Positions 1 through 8,378 of a stretch of 64,000 bases of DNA are shown here, one piece after another (the first letter of the stretch is position 1; every line of letters starts with the position of its first letter). The position numbers and the translations under genes were made by a program. The DNA comes from Cellulophaga sp. BC115SP. Lineage in GTDB: Bacteria > Bacteroidota > Bacteroidia > Cytophagales > Spirosomataceae. The notes beneath the pieces are model-generated. The model was given only the letters and a program-made list of their open reading frames with translations, ran no database searches and had not been told where the DNA came from. The stretch is taken from assembly GCF_009905545.1 (NCBI RefSeq), contig NZ_JAAALB010000034.1:1-64000 (forward strand), given 5' to 3'.

Positions 1-49
1 TTGTCGTGATTCACAAAATAAACAAGGAGGTTTCGTTTTTAAAAGTTCT

Positions 50-78
50 CCCGAAAAATTCGGGATGACTCATGTTTG
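50..78 (+). repeat. Copy of the dispersed GGGATGACTCAT-type repeat with small hairpin
   Basis: CCCGAA-AAA-TTCGGG forms a small hairpin followed by ATGACTCATGTTT. The same GGGATGACTCAT block recurs near 25.6, 54.65, 62.56 and 62.76 kb. The rest of the first 196 bases contains no gene I can support. The copy probably lies beyond the end of a gene outside the window. Confidence 0.6.
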
Positions 79-196
79 ATTAATTTTCAGCGAATGCCTA
101 ATAGTTAAGTTATTTTTAAGATATTCCTATTTTCATTTTATTAGATTAATACAAACCTTATTTACTTTAAGCACACCTCAAATAAAAATCATCTAC

Positions 197-1036
197 ATGA
201 AGACTCTCCCCTACCTATTGGCTATACTCATTAGTTCTTGTGTACAAGAAACCTATATTTCTAGTCCGGCTGACTATCCTTACTTTCACTCACCCAATAT
301 TCTGGATAATTTTCGAGAAGGTCAAACCCAGTTTGAAACCCCAAACATGATATTTCCTGAAAATCAAATCTTATTTTTTGGAACTCTTTCCGATACTATC
401 AATTTAAACCTGTACAAAATTTCACTAAACCAACATTTAGCCAGTAATACGCTTATCAAAAAGAATGACGAACCAGAAGGGCTACAAGTTACAGTGTGTC
501 CAACACAAAATATGGCGATGTTTGCAGATTATGATTCCATTCCGCCAGCCCCAAGGTTCAGAGAGAATAGTTCAGAGATTGATAGTCTTGCCACGCTCAA
601 GGATTACAATAAATGGATTTCTAGAAAAAGAAATTTAATACAGGCGATACCAGTTTTCATTTATAATTCAGGAATTAAAACGATTTTACTAGAACAGCAG
701 GATGAAAAACTGACGATGATTCAAGAAGCCAAGAACGAAAAAGGAATTTGGAGACCTATAGAATATTGGATCTTTCCTCGGTGTGGTTATAACCGCTCTC
801 CTATCGAATTGATGTCGAATGGTTTAGTCTTTACTCGGGTAATTAGATACAAAGGAAATTTTGCCACTGACCTTCGATTAAAGCTAAGGAGCAATCTGCA
901 AGTATATTACTCCAATAGTTACCGAGGGACAATCCATAAAAGTCAATTCAATTTGCCAGAAAGAATAAAGCGAAACTATTCAGAAGATGGCAAACTTGAC
1001 AAATATGCTTCAAATATGTTTTTTCTAAACTATTAG
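197..1036 (+). CDS. Putative lipoprotein of unknown function
   Basis: The first 15 residues are hydrophobic and end in L-I-S-S-C, a lipobox with Cys15 as the likely lipidated residue, so an outer-membrane or periplasmic lipoprotein is expected. The remaining 264 residues are soluble and rich in Asn, Ile and aromatic residues. No motif or family is recognised. The gene stands alone, with the next start 48 bases downstream on the same strand. The lipoprotein call is firm; the function is unknown. Confidence 0.75.
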   Translation: MKTLPYLLAILISSCVQETYISSPADYPYFHSPNILDNFREGQTQFETPNMIFPENQILFFGTLSDTINLNLYKISLNQHLASNTLIKKNDEPEGLQVTVCPTQNMAMFADYDSIPPAPRFRENSSEIDSLATLKDYNKWISRKRNLIQAIPVFIYNSGIKTILLEQQDEKLTMIQEAKNEKGIWRPIEYWIFPRCGYNRSPIELMSNGLVFTRVIRYKGNFATDLRLKLRSNLQVYYSNSYRGTIHKSQFNLPERIKRNYSEDGKLDKYASNMFFLNY

Positions 1037-1083
1037 ATATTTTTACAAGAATAATTCTATTTTAAAATATTTTTATCCAAAAC

Positions 1084-1608
1084 ATGACTGATACGATTAT
1101 CACAAACGACACCAAAGCAAAAATAAAAAGACTAGCCTATTATCAAATAATCGGTGGAGGCGTAGGCACACTCCTATCAATATATTCAATCATCAAAAGC
1201 GAGTCACCAGCAAGTTATTTCTATTTATTATCTGTAACGCTTATAGGGTTTAATCTATTCACTATTTTTTCTGGTCAGCAATTAATAGTAGGTAATGTTA
1301 AAAGAGGACTTTTACTTTCATTATTCATTCAAATACCACAAATTATCAATTTTACTATCGCTGGTTTTGGATTCACTTTAGTTTCAGGATTTCTTATTTC
1401 GATTGGCATTGACTATACTCAATCATTTAAGCTCATCATGAATAGTGATTTCTCAATGATTTCCCTCAATTGGAACTATAAAGATGAGCTGATTATCTTT
1501 AATATCAATATCGTGGCAGCCTTCTGGACTGTACAAATTGTAAAAATTCAAGAGGAGATTAAATATAGAGAGAGGTTGCTTGAGGGGTTGACTTTAGAGC
1601 AGAACTAG
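1084..1608 (+). CDS. Small multi-pass membrane protein, unknown
   Basis: This 174-residue protein has a short polar N-terminus and about four hydrophobic segments (roughly residues 18-38, 44-64, 75-107 and 138-153). It ends in a charged cytoplasmic tail with EEIKYRERL. No known family is recognised. Neighbours on both sides are also unassigned membrane proteins on the same strand, but the spacing (48 and 57 bases) does not prove an operon. Confidence 0.7.
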   Translation: MTDTIITNDTKAKIKRLAYYQIIGGGVGTLLSIYSIIKSESPASYFYLLSVTLIGFNLFTIFSGQQLIVGNVKRGLLLSLFIQIPQIINFTIAGFGFTLVSGFLISIGIDYTQSFKLIMNSDFSMISLNWNYKDELIIFNINIVAAFWTVQIVKIQEEIKYRERLLEGLTLEQN

Positions 1609-1665
1609 CATAACATTACATTGAAATTGTGTATTTTAAATTTAACATTAATGTTTTGAAACTTT

Positions 1666-2133
1666 ATGAAACCATTTTTGAACAGTATCAAAAGTCTACC
1701 AACAAGTCTTAAGATTACGATAGGATTGAGTCTATTTATATTTATCATTTCATTAACACAACCCTCCTTTTACGTAGAGCATGTTGGTGACTCAGATGGG
1801 CTCAATGATAGTTTTTTCCTCTTTTTATTTGGCTGGATGAGTTTTTTAGGTGGAGCTTATATTCCATTTATAATTTGGTTAGCCAATCCTGTTTTTTTTC
1901 TTTCAATTATCTGGACGATTAACAATAATGCTCACAGTCTAAAAGCTGCCTTATATTCTACCTCCGCTGCAATCCTATTCCTTCAACTTGATACAATTAT
2001 GACTAGCGAGTCAGGGAGTACATCCAAAATCATAGCTTTAGGTATCGGATATAAGCTTTGGCTTACATCATTTCTTATCTTAACTATTGGTCTGATAATA
2101 AATCTATTTTTAATGAAAAGGAGTACCTTTTAG
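1666..2133 (+). CDS. Small multi-pass membrane protein, unknown
   Basis: This 155-residue protein has about four membrane segments: residues 15-32, a long hydrophobic stretch at about 50-80, then 95-112 and 128-150. There is an acidic loop (VGDSDGLNDS) after the first helix. It ends in positively charged MKRST. No family is recognised. Confidence 0.65.
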   Translation: MKPFLNSIKSLPTSLKITIGLSLFIFIISLTQPSFYVEHVGDSDGLNDSFFLFLFGWMSFLGGAYIPFIIWLANPVFFLSIIWTINNNAHSLKAALYSTSAAILFLQLDTIMTSESGSTSKIIALGIGYKLWLTSFLILTIGLIINLFLMKRSTF

Positions 2134-2168
2134 GAAAGAGTTTTATCTATTAATTACTGGTAAAATAC

Positions 2169-2228
2169 ATGAAGCAAAAGCTAGTCATTCTAATAGCAAT
2201 CTTACTAGTGTATATTCAGAATCAATGA
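2169..2228 (+). CDS. Possible 19-residue hydrophobic leader peptide ORF
   Basis: ATG at 2169 opens a 19-codon frame reading MKQKLVILIAILLVYIQNQ. Its stop TGA overlaps the next start in the sequence ATGA, so it could be translationally coupled to the 2225 gene. The peptide looks like a lone signal peptide or membrane helix. It may be a real microprotein, a leader, or the surviving start of a decayed gene. Only the overlap and the composition support it. Confidence 0.3.
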   Translation: MKQKLVILIAILLVYIQNQ

Positions 2229-2827
2229 CAGAAAGGGAAATAATCATCTACAAAACTCGACCGAGGCTTATTCTTTTGAGTATAACACTTTGTGGTTTTG
2301 CCTGTTTTCAGCTTTTAAGTATTTTAATAATCAAAAGTGTAAACACGCAATTCAGCGTTTTATCTATATCATTTATTATATTTTTTGAAACGCTATCGTT
2401 AACCGCACTGTATTATTTCCTTACCATGCGAGGGATTAAGCTTAGCGGAAAAACACTTTGTGTTTATCATTTGAATCTACCAATGAGGGAGGAATTCAAA
2501 TTTGAAGAAGTAAGGAGTCTACTTCAAACGAAAGAAAAGGTTATTGTCAACGAGGGCATATTTTCGAAATCAGGCTGTAGTTTTTATCATATAACAACTA
2601 CAATACTGCTCAAAAATGACAAAGTAGTTAAGCTTTACAGTATTGGTGAAATGGATTTTCAAGAATTAAACAAAACCTTTCGTAGGTTGAGACAGAGTGA
2701 AGGTAAAATCAAAGTTCAACAACAGCATAGATTCTTATATCTATTAGACAACTCATCTGATGTATTCATGACAATTCTTTTCTTATTTATAACCATCGGA
2801 CTTGGATACGCCCTTTTGTTTGGTTAG
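2225..2827 (+). CDS. Membrane protein with PH-like core, unknown
   Basis: This 200-residue protein has two N-terminal membrane helices (about 15-38 and 43-66), a soluble middle part, and a C-terminal helix at about 178-198. The middle part alternates short beta-like strands (KLSGKTLCVYHLN, EFKFEEVRSLLQ, VVKLYSIGEMD), as in bacterial PH-like (bPH2/YcxB-like) membrane proteins. This assignment rests on pattern only; no catalytic motif is visible. The start overlaps the stop of a 19-residue ORF by 4 bases. Confidence 0.6.
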   Translation: MTEREIIIYKTRPRLILLSITLCGFACFQLLSILIIKSVNTQFSVLSISFIIFFETLSLTALYYFLTMRGIKLSGKTLCVYHLNLPMREEFKFEEVRSLLQTKEKVIVNEGIFSKSGCSFYHITTTILLKNDKVVKLYSIGEMDFQELNKTFRRLRQSEGKIKVQQQHRFLYLLDNSSDVFMTILFLFITIGLGYALLFG

Positions 2828-2918
2828 TTTTTACCTGCTATTAAAATTACAGATCAATTTTTAAATTCTCAACAAGTGACAATTTGGCTACTTTCATTTT
2901 TCTTCCTACTATTTCAGT

Positions 2919-2938
2919 CGCTGGTGCTGGATTCCTAT
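2919..2938 (+). repeat. Half copy of the TGCTGGATTCC repeat
   Basis: CGCTGGTGCTGGATTCCTAT occurs here and, identical over 20 bases, at 6935-6954. It lies in the leader between the 2225 and 3015 genes. The continuation ATCCAGCACCGACC, which completes the hairpin at the other locus, is missing here. It is probably a remnant of a dispersed repeat. Confidence 0.6.
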
Positions 2939-3014
2939 GCAGTACTTTTTAATTATTCGTCCTTGAACTGTCTTCAAATTATAGATATAATTCCAAATAA
3001 AACCCAACCTACCT

Positions 3015-3674
3015 ATGCTATCAAAAGAACAAAAAATCGAGAAACTAGAAGAATTTATAAAAAGAGATAAATTCTCCGAAGAAGCATGGAATCAACGAGG
3101 GCTTCTTCCATCTAGTGATGAAATGAGTCAAGAATTGAATGCTTTTTTTAACATTACTGCTCAAAAACTCATAAAAAATATTGAAAAAAATAGCGCATCT
3201 AAAACACTCCAAAAGACCTTTAATTCACAGTTAGCCACGTTGGAAAAGGATGATTTTGATACAGAAGAAAATGAATTCGTCTGTGATTTATTATATGAAT
3301 TAGCCTCGTTGGTAGAAGTAGAAATTAGTGAAGATTTGAACAACTGGCTCTATGGATCCACCCTTGACACCATTTCATACTTACAAGAAATGTTTGAGTC
3401 TCAAAAAAAAGTGGAAATAATTGAACAAGTATGTACTAAATGTAGTAGTATGATTGAGTTCATTATCAAAGACATAAATGACCATAACGCACAAACAGAC
3501 TGGTTGGTTGCGGAATGTGTCACTTGTTTAGAGCTAAATTTAATTCCGACTGGCAAAAATATTAAGCTACAAAATTACGGTACTTATCTAGTAAAAGAGC
3601 AGCTAGATGGAAAGGACTACAACCAGCATCAAGCTATTCAACATCTTGAACAACTCAAGAAAAGTTCCAAATAA
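3015..3674 (+). CDS. DUF4844-like cytoplasmic protein
   Basis: This is a 219-residue soluble protein with no signal peptide or membrane segment. Residues 1-115 match the pattern I associate with DUF4844: an N-terminal KLEEFIKRDKFSEEAWNQRGL segment, then a helix (SQELNAFFN), the acidic DTEENEFVCDLLYELA, and NNWLYGSTL. The second half (to 219) is helical and unassigned, with Cys and His pairs (CTKCSSM, ECVTC). DUF4844 proteins have no proven function known to me; they often sit among immunity-type genes. The family call comes from memory of the pattern. Confidence 0.6.
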   Translation: MLSKEQKIEKLEEFIKRDKFSEEAWNQRGLLPSSDEMSQELNAFFNITAQKLIKNIEKNSASKTLQKTFNSQLATLEKDDFDTEENEFVCDLLYELASLVEVEISEDLNNWLYGSTLDTISYLQEMFESQKKVEIIEQVCTKCSSMIEFIIKDINDHNAQTDWLVAECVTCLELNLIPTGKNIKLQNYGTYLVKEQLDGKDYNQHQAIQHLEQLKKSSK

Positions 3675-3763
3675 TTCATTGATACAGCTTATATAGATTC
3701 CCGTTATTTTGAAAATAAAATAAGAACCTTAACTATTAAATCCTCATAAATCCATTCCTCCTC

Positions 3764-4831
3764 ATGAAGTATTTTTCTATTTGCCTCTTCATCCTTATTG
3801 CCCCATTGGCTTTCAGTCAAAATAGCCCATATACTGAAGTGTTAAACTATTATCAAACTCATCAAAATTTTAATGGGACAGTAATTGTAGCAAAGGAAGG
3901 GAAAATAGAATTTCTGGGTGGAACTGGGCTTGCCAATCGAGATACTAAAGCGAAGATTACCAATAACTCAACTTTTAGAATAGCTTCCATTACCAAAGCA
4001 TTTACGGCTGTACTGATTTTACAACTCTATGAAAAAGGCAAATTAGAGTTGAATGTTCCATTCGGTAAATATTTTCCTTCCTATAAAGGCAATGCGAAAA
4101 ATGTAGCAACCATCGAAAACTTGTTAACCTACAGCTCAGGTATTCCCGACAAGGGGGCTAAGTTAGACATGAAACCCTACGAGAAACAGTTGAAACTTGA
4201 TGATTTTATCAATCTGTATTGTAGTGAAAATGTTGTCGATAAACCAGGAGACAAAAGCATCTACAGCAATGTTGAATACATTATTCTAACCAAAATAATT
4301 GAGAACATTACAAAAAAGCCTTACGAAAGGGTTCTCCAAGAGCAAATTCTGACACCGTTAAAAATGACTCATTCGGGAATGATTCATACTCAAGATTATC
4401 CAAAGGGACTTGTGACTTCCTATTCTGTTGATGACAGCACCAAGGTTATTACAAAAGATAAACCTTACTTTGCCGAAAATTACTTCGGCGCAGGTGCGAT
4501 GTATTCAACAGCTGAAGACTTATTCAAATTTGATCAAGGGATTTTTCAAGAGAAGTTACTCAAACCCGTAACGACTAAACTCTTACTCAAACCCAATCCC
4601 AAACTAGGCAATGTTGCCTTTGGTGTATGGTATGCCGATGGATATGGAACATTTAGCAAACCTTTTATTTATCGTACTGGCGGAATTTTAGGTGCAAGCT
4701 CAAACTGGATACATTCGCTGGAAGACCAAAGATGTATTTTAGTTTTGAATAATACCAACGGGACAAATCTGTACGGAATGTCTGAGCAGTTGTATTTGGT
4801 AAGCAAAGGTGAAAAACCTACCATTAAATAG
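3764..4831 (+). CDS. Secreted serine hydrolase, beta-lactamase fold (class C / PBP-like)
   Basis: An N-terminal signal peptide ends near A-F-S-Q (residue 19). The S-x-x-K nucleophile motif is S75-I-T-K78 (RIASITKAF), the Y-x-N motif is Y167-S-N169, and a KTG-like strand appears as R-T-G-G at 304-307. At 355 residues it fits the Pfam beta-lactamase family, whose members act as peptidases, esterases or amidases as well as true beta-lactamases. The substrate cannot be told from sequence. It has its own intergenic leader, and the next gene starts 38 bases downstream. A paralogue of the same fold is at 17182-18264. Confidence 0.9.
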   Translation: MKYFSICLFILIAPLAFSQNSPYTEVLNYYQTHQNFNGTVIVAKEGKIEFLGGTGLANRDTKAKITNNSTFRIASITKAFTAVLILQLYEKGKLELNVPFGKYFPSYKGNAKNVATIENLLTYSSGIPDKGAKLDMKPYEKQLKLDDFINLYCSENVVDKPGDKSIYSNVEYIILTKIIENITKKPYERVLQEQILTPLKMTHSGMIHTQDYPKGLVTSYSVDDSTKVITKDKPYFAENYFGAGAMYSTAEDLFKFDQGIFQEKLLKPVTTKLLLKPNPKLGNVAFGVWYADGYGTFSKPFIYRTGGILGASSNWIHSLEDQRCILVLNNTNGTNLYGMSEQLYLVSKGEKPTIK

Positions 4832-4869
4832 CATGATGAAGATAAAAAGAACTTAATAAGTCTTTAAAG

Positions 4870-5640
4870 ATGATGGAATTTATCCAAGAATTAAAAAATC
4901 GAAACGAAACCTTATTCTATTTTGGTCAAATATGCCTTGGGGCTGGGATTGTATTTTTGGTGCTCTCAAAAATTTCTCCTCTGAAAATCTATGGTGTCAG
5001 CGCATGGTACAAACCTTTTAAATTTGCCGTATCACTGGGTGTATATTCATGGACTATGGCATGGTATTGTCATTATTTACCCAATTTTAATTTAATCTTA
5101 TTCAACTGGACAGTAGTAGTATTATGGAGTTTTGAACTCATTTATATTGCCTTTCAAGCAAGTAAGGGACAACTTTCACACTATAATTTATCGACTCCAG
5201 TTTATACAATATTGTATGGTTTAATGGCAATTGCGGCAACTGTAGTCACGCTTTACACTGCTTATGTTGGATTCTTATTTTTCAATGATGACTTCCTATT
5301 AATACCAACCTATTACCTATGGGCAATCCGATTGGGGATTATTCTCTTTGTAATTTTCTCTTTTGAAGGTTTCGCCATGGGCTCACGACTCAATCATAGT
5401 GTAGGAGCGCTTAACGATAACTCAAATTTATGGATTATTGCATGGAGTAAAACAGTTGGGGATTTGCGAGTTGCACACTTTATCGGAATGCATGCTTTAC
5501 AAGTACTGCCAATCGTTTCCTTTTATTTCTTAAAAGATACCAAACTTACCATTGGACTCGCTCTTGTATATGGTCTTCTTGCTTTAAGTACTCTTATTCA
5601 AGCTTTACAAGGCAAGCCTTTTCTAAAAAGCTTCTTATAA
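4870..5640 (+). CDS. Seven-helix integral membrane protein, unknown
   Basis: This 256-residue protein has about seven hydrophobic helices. Polar and charged residues lie inside or near helices: H-Y-L-P around residue 68, EGFAMGSRLNHSVG around residues 166-179, and DLRVAHFIGMHALQ around residues 199-212. The clustered His residues could bind haem or metal, but this is only a suggestion. The start is taken as MMEF; either Met is possible. It is followed by a convincing terminator hairpin at 5671-5717, so it ends its transcription unit. Confidence 0.75.
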   Translation: MMEFIQELKNRNETLFYFGQICLGAGIVFLVLSKISPLKIYGVSAWYKPFKFAVSLGVYSWTMAWYCHYLPNFNLILFNWTVVVLWSFELIYIAFQASKGQLSHYNLSTPVYTILYGLMAIAATVVTLYTAYVGFLFFNDDFLLIPTYYLWAIRLGIILFVIFSFEGFAMGSRLNHSVGALNDNSNLWIIAWSKTVGDLRVAHFIGMHALQVLPIVSFYFLKDTKLTIGLALVYGLLALSTLIQALQGKPFLKSFL

Positions 5641-5670
5641 CTTTATCCCTTTTTAGATACTTTGTATTCT

Positions 5671-5717
5671 TTGGGTCAATGAGATAGTGGATTTCTCTTT
5701 GACCCAATTTTGTTTTT
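5671..5717 (+). terminator. Rho-independent terminator after the 4870-5640 gene
   Basis: TTGGGTCAA (5671-5679) pairs with TTGACCCAA (5699-5707). An inner GAGA/TCTC extends the stem across one mismatch. It is followed directly by TTTTGTTTTT. It lies 31 bases after the stop codon. Confidence 0.8.
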
Positions 5718-5825
5718 ATAGCTTGTATCGTTTCCAACAATATTGAGCTTTCTTTGAAAAGAAAAAATTACTTTGTTAAATTGTAGAAAGTTGTCCAACA
5801 TGAACCTCTAACCTTCAAAATCCAG

Positions 5826-6890
5826 ATGATCTCTTTCAAAACAACTATCACTTTTAGCCTTTTTACACTGTTATCTTCTTGTTTTGGACAATGGAAAACA
5901 CAAGAAAATAACTCAGCTCCTACAGTGGTAAAATCTTTTAAAACAACTGGGTTAGCGCCAGATTTTGATACCACTTTAGTAAGTCAATACATCAGGAGTA
6001 TCTTTCAAGATTCAAAAGGGAATTTGTGGTTTGGCACCATTGGTGATGGCGTGGTACGCTATGACAAAAAAAACTTGCAATATTTTTCAAACACAGAGGG
6101 ATTTATTTCAAATAGCGTTTTTGCCATAAATGAAGACCATCAAGGAAATATATGGATTGGAACAGACCAAGGAGTCTATCGATACGATGGTAAAACCTTT
6201 CGAAACTTTAATCAAAAAGACGGACTCGAGCATTTAGATATCAGTCGTAGAAGTATCCTTGTAGACAAATCTGGTAAAATTTGGGTAGGCACTCATCGAG
6301 GCGTGTATCAATATAATGCCGAGGCAGACCAGCAAGGGAAGCCAAGTTTTAGCTTATTTTCATTACTACCAGAAATCAACACAGCTGATATATTTGAAGA
6401 TAAAACTGGAAATATTTGGTTCGCTTCCTCCAATCAAGGAGTTTTTAAATATGATGGAAAAGCAATCACAAATTTTAATGAAAAAGCCCAATTAGGAGAA
6501 AACTACGCAGGAGGAATTGCGCAAGATCCAGCAGGCAATATGTGGTTTGTGTTCAAAAATGGCATCTGTAAATATGACGGTAAAACATTTACAGAATATA
6601 CCGCTAAAGATGGCTTAGGAGGAACTGAGTTTTGGGGTATATTAATAGAGAAATCTGGGATAATCTGGATTACTGCCAGAGGTAGCACCACTAGATTCAA
6701 TCCATCCATTCCATTACCAAACCCTAAGGCATTTAGTGTATTCACTTCTGCGGATGGATTTACTTGTTGTGTACAAAGTATGTTCCAAGATCAATCAGGT
6801 CATGTATGGTGGGGTACTGGTCAAGGATTATATAATTTTGATAAAACAAGATTTTATCAGGTAAAGCGTAATGGACCTTGGCAAAATTAG
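5826..6890 (+). CDS. Lipoprotein with two-component-regulator propeller (Reg_prop) repeats
   Basis: The signal peptide ends in L-L-S-S-C (Cys19), a lipobox. The rest is about seven repeats of the Reg_prop blade pattern, for example DSKGNLWFGT..GVVRYD, HQGNIWIGTDQGVYRYDGK, KSGKIWVGTHRGVYQY, KTGNIWFASSNQGVFKYDGK and QSGHVWWGTGQGLYNFD. These blades usually form a seven-bladed propeller in the sensor part of hybrid two-component systems. Here they stand alone with no kinase or transmembrane domain, so this is a free surface or periplasmic propeller lipoprotein. Ligand unknown. Confidence 0.88.
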   Translation: MISFKTTITFSLFTLLSSCFGQWKTQENNSAPTVVKSFKTTGLAPDFDTTLVSQYIRSIFQDSKGNLWFGTIGDGVVRYDKKNLQYFSNTEGFISNSVFAINEDHQGNIWIGTDQGVYRYDGKTFRNFNQKDGLEHLDISRRSILVDKSGKIWVGTHRGVYQYNAEADQQGKPSFSLFSLLPEINTADIFEDKTGNIWFASSNQGVFKYDGKAITNFNEKAQLGENYAGGIAQDPAGNMWFVFKNGICKYDGKTFTEYTAKDGLGGTEFWGILIEKSGIIWITARGSTTRFNPSIPLPNPKAFSVFTSADGFTCCVQSMFQDQSGHVWWGTGQGLYNFDKTRFYQVKRNGPWQN

Positions 6891-6900
6891 GTATTGCCTT

Positions 6901-6966
6901 TGCTGGATTCCTAGCCAGCTCCGACCAGTTCACCCGCTGGTGCTGGATTCCTATCCAGCACCGACC
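6901..6966 (+). repeat. Tandem pair of TGCTGGATTCCTA-hairpin repeats
   Basis: Two units 40 bases apart begin TGCTGGATTCCTAGCCAGCT (6901) and TGCTGGATTCCTATCCAGCA (6941); each is followed by CCGACC. The second is a perfect hairpin, TGCTGGAT-TCCT-ATCCAGCA. A 20-base part is identical to 2919-2938. The position, just after the 5826-6890 stop, suggests a mobile hairpin or terminator-type repeat. Confidence 0.65.
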
Positions 6967-7105
6967 ATTTCTTAGGATTCTATCCGATTGGTATTGAAAT
7001 AATTATTTTGCCGATTCAATTATAACTTCATAAGCTACTTATTCTAAATTAGTGCAGAAATTAATACTTCTAGCAAATAAAAATTGACTCTTAACCATAA
7101 CTCAA

Positions 7106-7663
7106 ATGAAAATATTTCTTACACTTAAACATTGGCAACTATTCGGAATCTCCTTCGGGTTACCAATCATTTTTCAAATCATTGCACTAGTATCAATTTT
7201 TGCAAGTAAAACCCCAGCTAACTTTTTTTATATTTCTTATCTCTTCCCGCTTTTGACACTTGTATTCATGGGTACGTATTTTGGTTGGTTTTATGCTGTT
7301 GGCTCTAATTTGCACCAAAAATTACCTTCCTCTGTAAAAATGAACCTAATGCTCTTCAAAACCTTTTTGGTTTTCCCAGTCGTTTATATTGGATTTATAT
7401 GCTTTTTTATTTTTAACATGAGTCAGTCGGTTGAGCCCAATTCCATGATTCTGTTCATGATATTTCCTCTTCACTTATTTTCAATGTTTTGTGTATTCTA
7501 CTGCATATATTTTGTTGCAAAAGTTATAAAAACTGTAGAAAGTCAAGAAAAGGTAAGTTTTGGTGATTGTTTGGGAGATTTTTTTCTGATATGGTTTTTC
7601 TTTATTGGAATTTGGGTCATTCAGCCAAGGATAAATGCGCTATCACAAAACGATATAGCTTAA
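7106..7663 (+). CDS. Small multi-pass membrane protein, unknown
   Basis: This 185-residue protein has about five hydrophobic helices (12-33, 42-70, 88-110, 115-140 and 152-172) separated by short loops. The only clearly polar stretch is KTVESQEKVSFGDC before the last helix. No family is recognised. An AT-rich hairpin follows. Confidence 0.65.
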   Translation: MKIFLTLKHWQLFGISFGLPIIFQIIALVSIFASKTPANFFYISYLFPLLTLVFMGTYFGWFYAVGSNLHQKLPSSVKMNLMLFKTFLVFPVVYIGFICFFIFNMSQSVEPNSMILFMIFPLHLFSMFCVFYCIYFVAKVIKTVESQEKVSFGDCLGDFFLIWFFFIGIWVIQPRINALSQNDIA

Positions 7664-7711
7664 CAATTTATAATACTGGGGAAACTATAAAGTTATAATT
7701 ACGGGTGTGTA

Positions 7712-7738
7712 TTTTTCAGTTTTAAAACTGCTGAAAAA
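7712..7738 (+). terminator. Probable terminator hairpin
   Basis: TTTTTCAG (7712-7719) pairs with CTGAAAAA (7731-7738). A competing palindrome CAGTTTTAAAACTG lies inside. It lies 49 bases beyond the 7663 stop. The stem is weak and AT-rich. Confidence 0.4.
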
Positions 7739-7741
7739 ATC

Positions 7742-7766
7742 AGTCCAAGACTAAGTCTTGAACTAG
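7742..7766 (+). repeat. Copy of the CCAAGACTAAGTCTTGAAC palindromic repeat
   Basis: A 25-base sequence built on CAAGACT-A-AGTCTTG is identical to 50928-50952, 43 kb away on the same window strand. Here it sits between two genes on the + strand, in the leader of the 7802 gene. Confidence 0.6.
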
Positions 7767-7801
7767 ATATAGAAATTTATAGATTTTAAAGTCAAGCTGC
7801 T

Positions 7802-8317
7802 ATGATATCGTACGAGCAAGCGAAAATAATCGTTGAAAACTATGTCTCTAACTTAGAGCTAAGCCTTATTGATGACACTTTAGTGGTTATTGAAACTCAA
7901 ACCATTGAAAAACCTTTTGCTTGGGTTTTTACCTACACCTCCAAGCGTGTATTTGAAACCAATAATGTAAATTTTCAGATAGCTGGTAATTCATTAGTTT
8001 TTGTAAACAAGTATTCTGGCAAAATAAGTACTTACTCAACTGCGTTCGATTTGGACACTCTCCTTGTAAAATACGAAGAAGAAAACCATATTTGGAAATT
8101 AACATTAAAGGAAATAGATTCACTTAGTCAAAAACAACTCCTTTTCTTGAAAAGAAGCTTAAACCTTGATTTAACACAAATCTCTAGAATAATTACTGAT
8201 AAAGTTCAAGATTTACAATGTGGTTCACTCAATCGACTAAAGGAATTACAAGAAAATTTATTGGAATGCGATATAAGAACTGAAATTATGATTAACGTAA
8301 TTTCGTCATTTCGTTAA
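7802..8317 (+). CDS. YrhB / Imm35-like immunity-type protein
   Basis: Residues 1-90 follow the YrhB/Imm35 pattern: an N-terminal helix (SYEQAKIIVENYV), then IETQTIEKPFAWVFTYTSKR, then an aGNslvFVNKYSGKIS hairpin and a final helix with LLVKYEEE. In the literature such domains are predicted immunity proteins of polymorphic toxin systems, but no toxin gene is adjacent here. Residues 95-171 (WKLTLKE, then repeated Leu-rich helices) are extra to the family. They faintly recall the small helical C-terminal domain of ribosomal protein L7/L12, a weak resemblance only. Confidence 0.65.
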   Translation: MISYEQAKIIVENYVSNLELSLIDDTLVVIETQTIEKPFAWVFTYTSKRVFETNNVNFQIAGNSLVFVNKYSGKISTYSTAFDLDTLLVKYEEENHIWKLTLKEIDSLSQKQLLFLKRSLNLDLTQISRIITDKVQDLQCGSLNRLKELQENLLECDIRTEIMINVISSFR

Positions 8318-8378
8318 ATACATTTGAACATTCAGATAAAATCAACCTCTTACGCCAAAATCTTCCATCAAATCATTT

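Noticed and set aside
2876-3070. GTG-started 64-codon frame before the DUF4844-like gene
   Set aside because: It overlaps the better supported 3015 gene, has a low-complexity basic end and contains the dispersed TGCTGGATTCC repeat; treated as non-coding.
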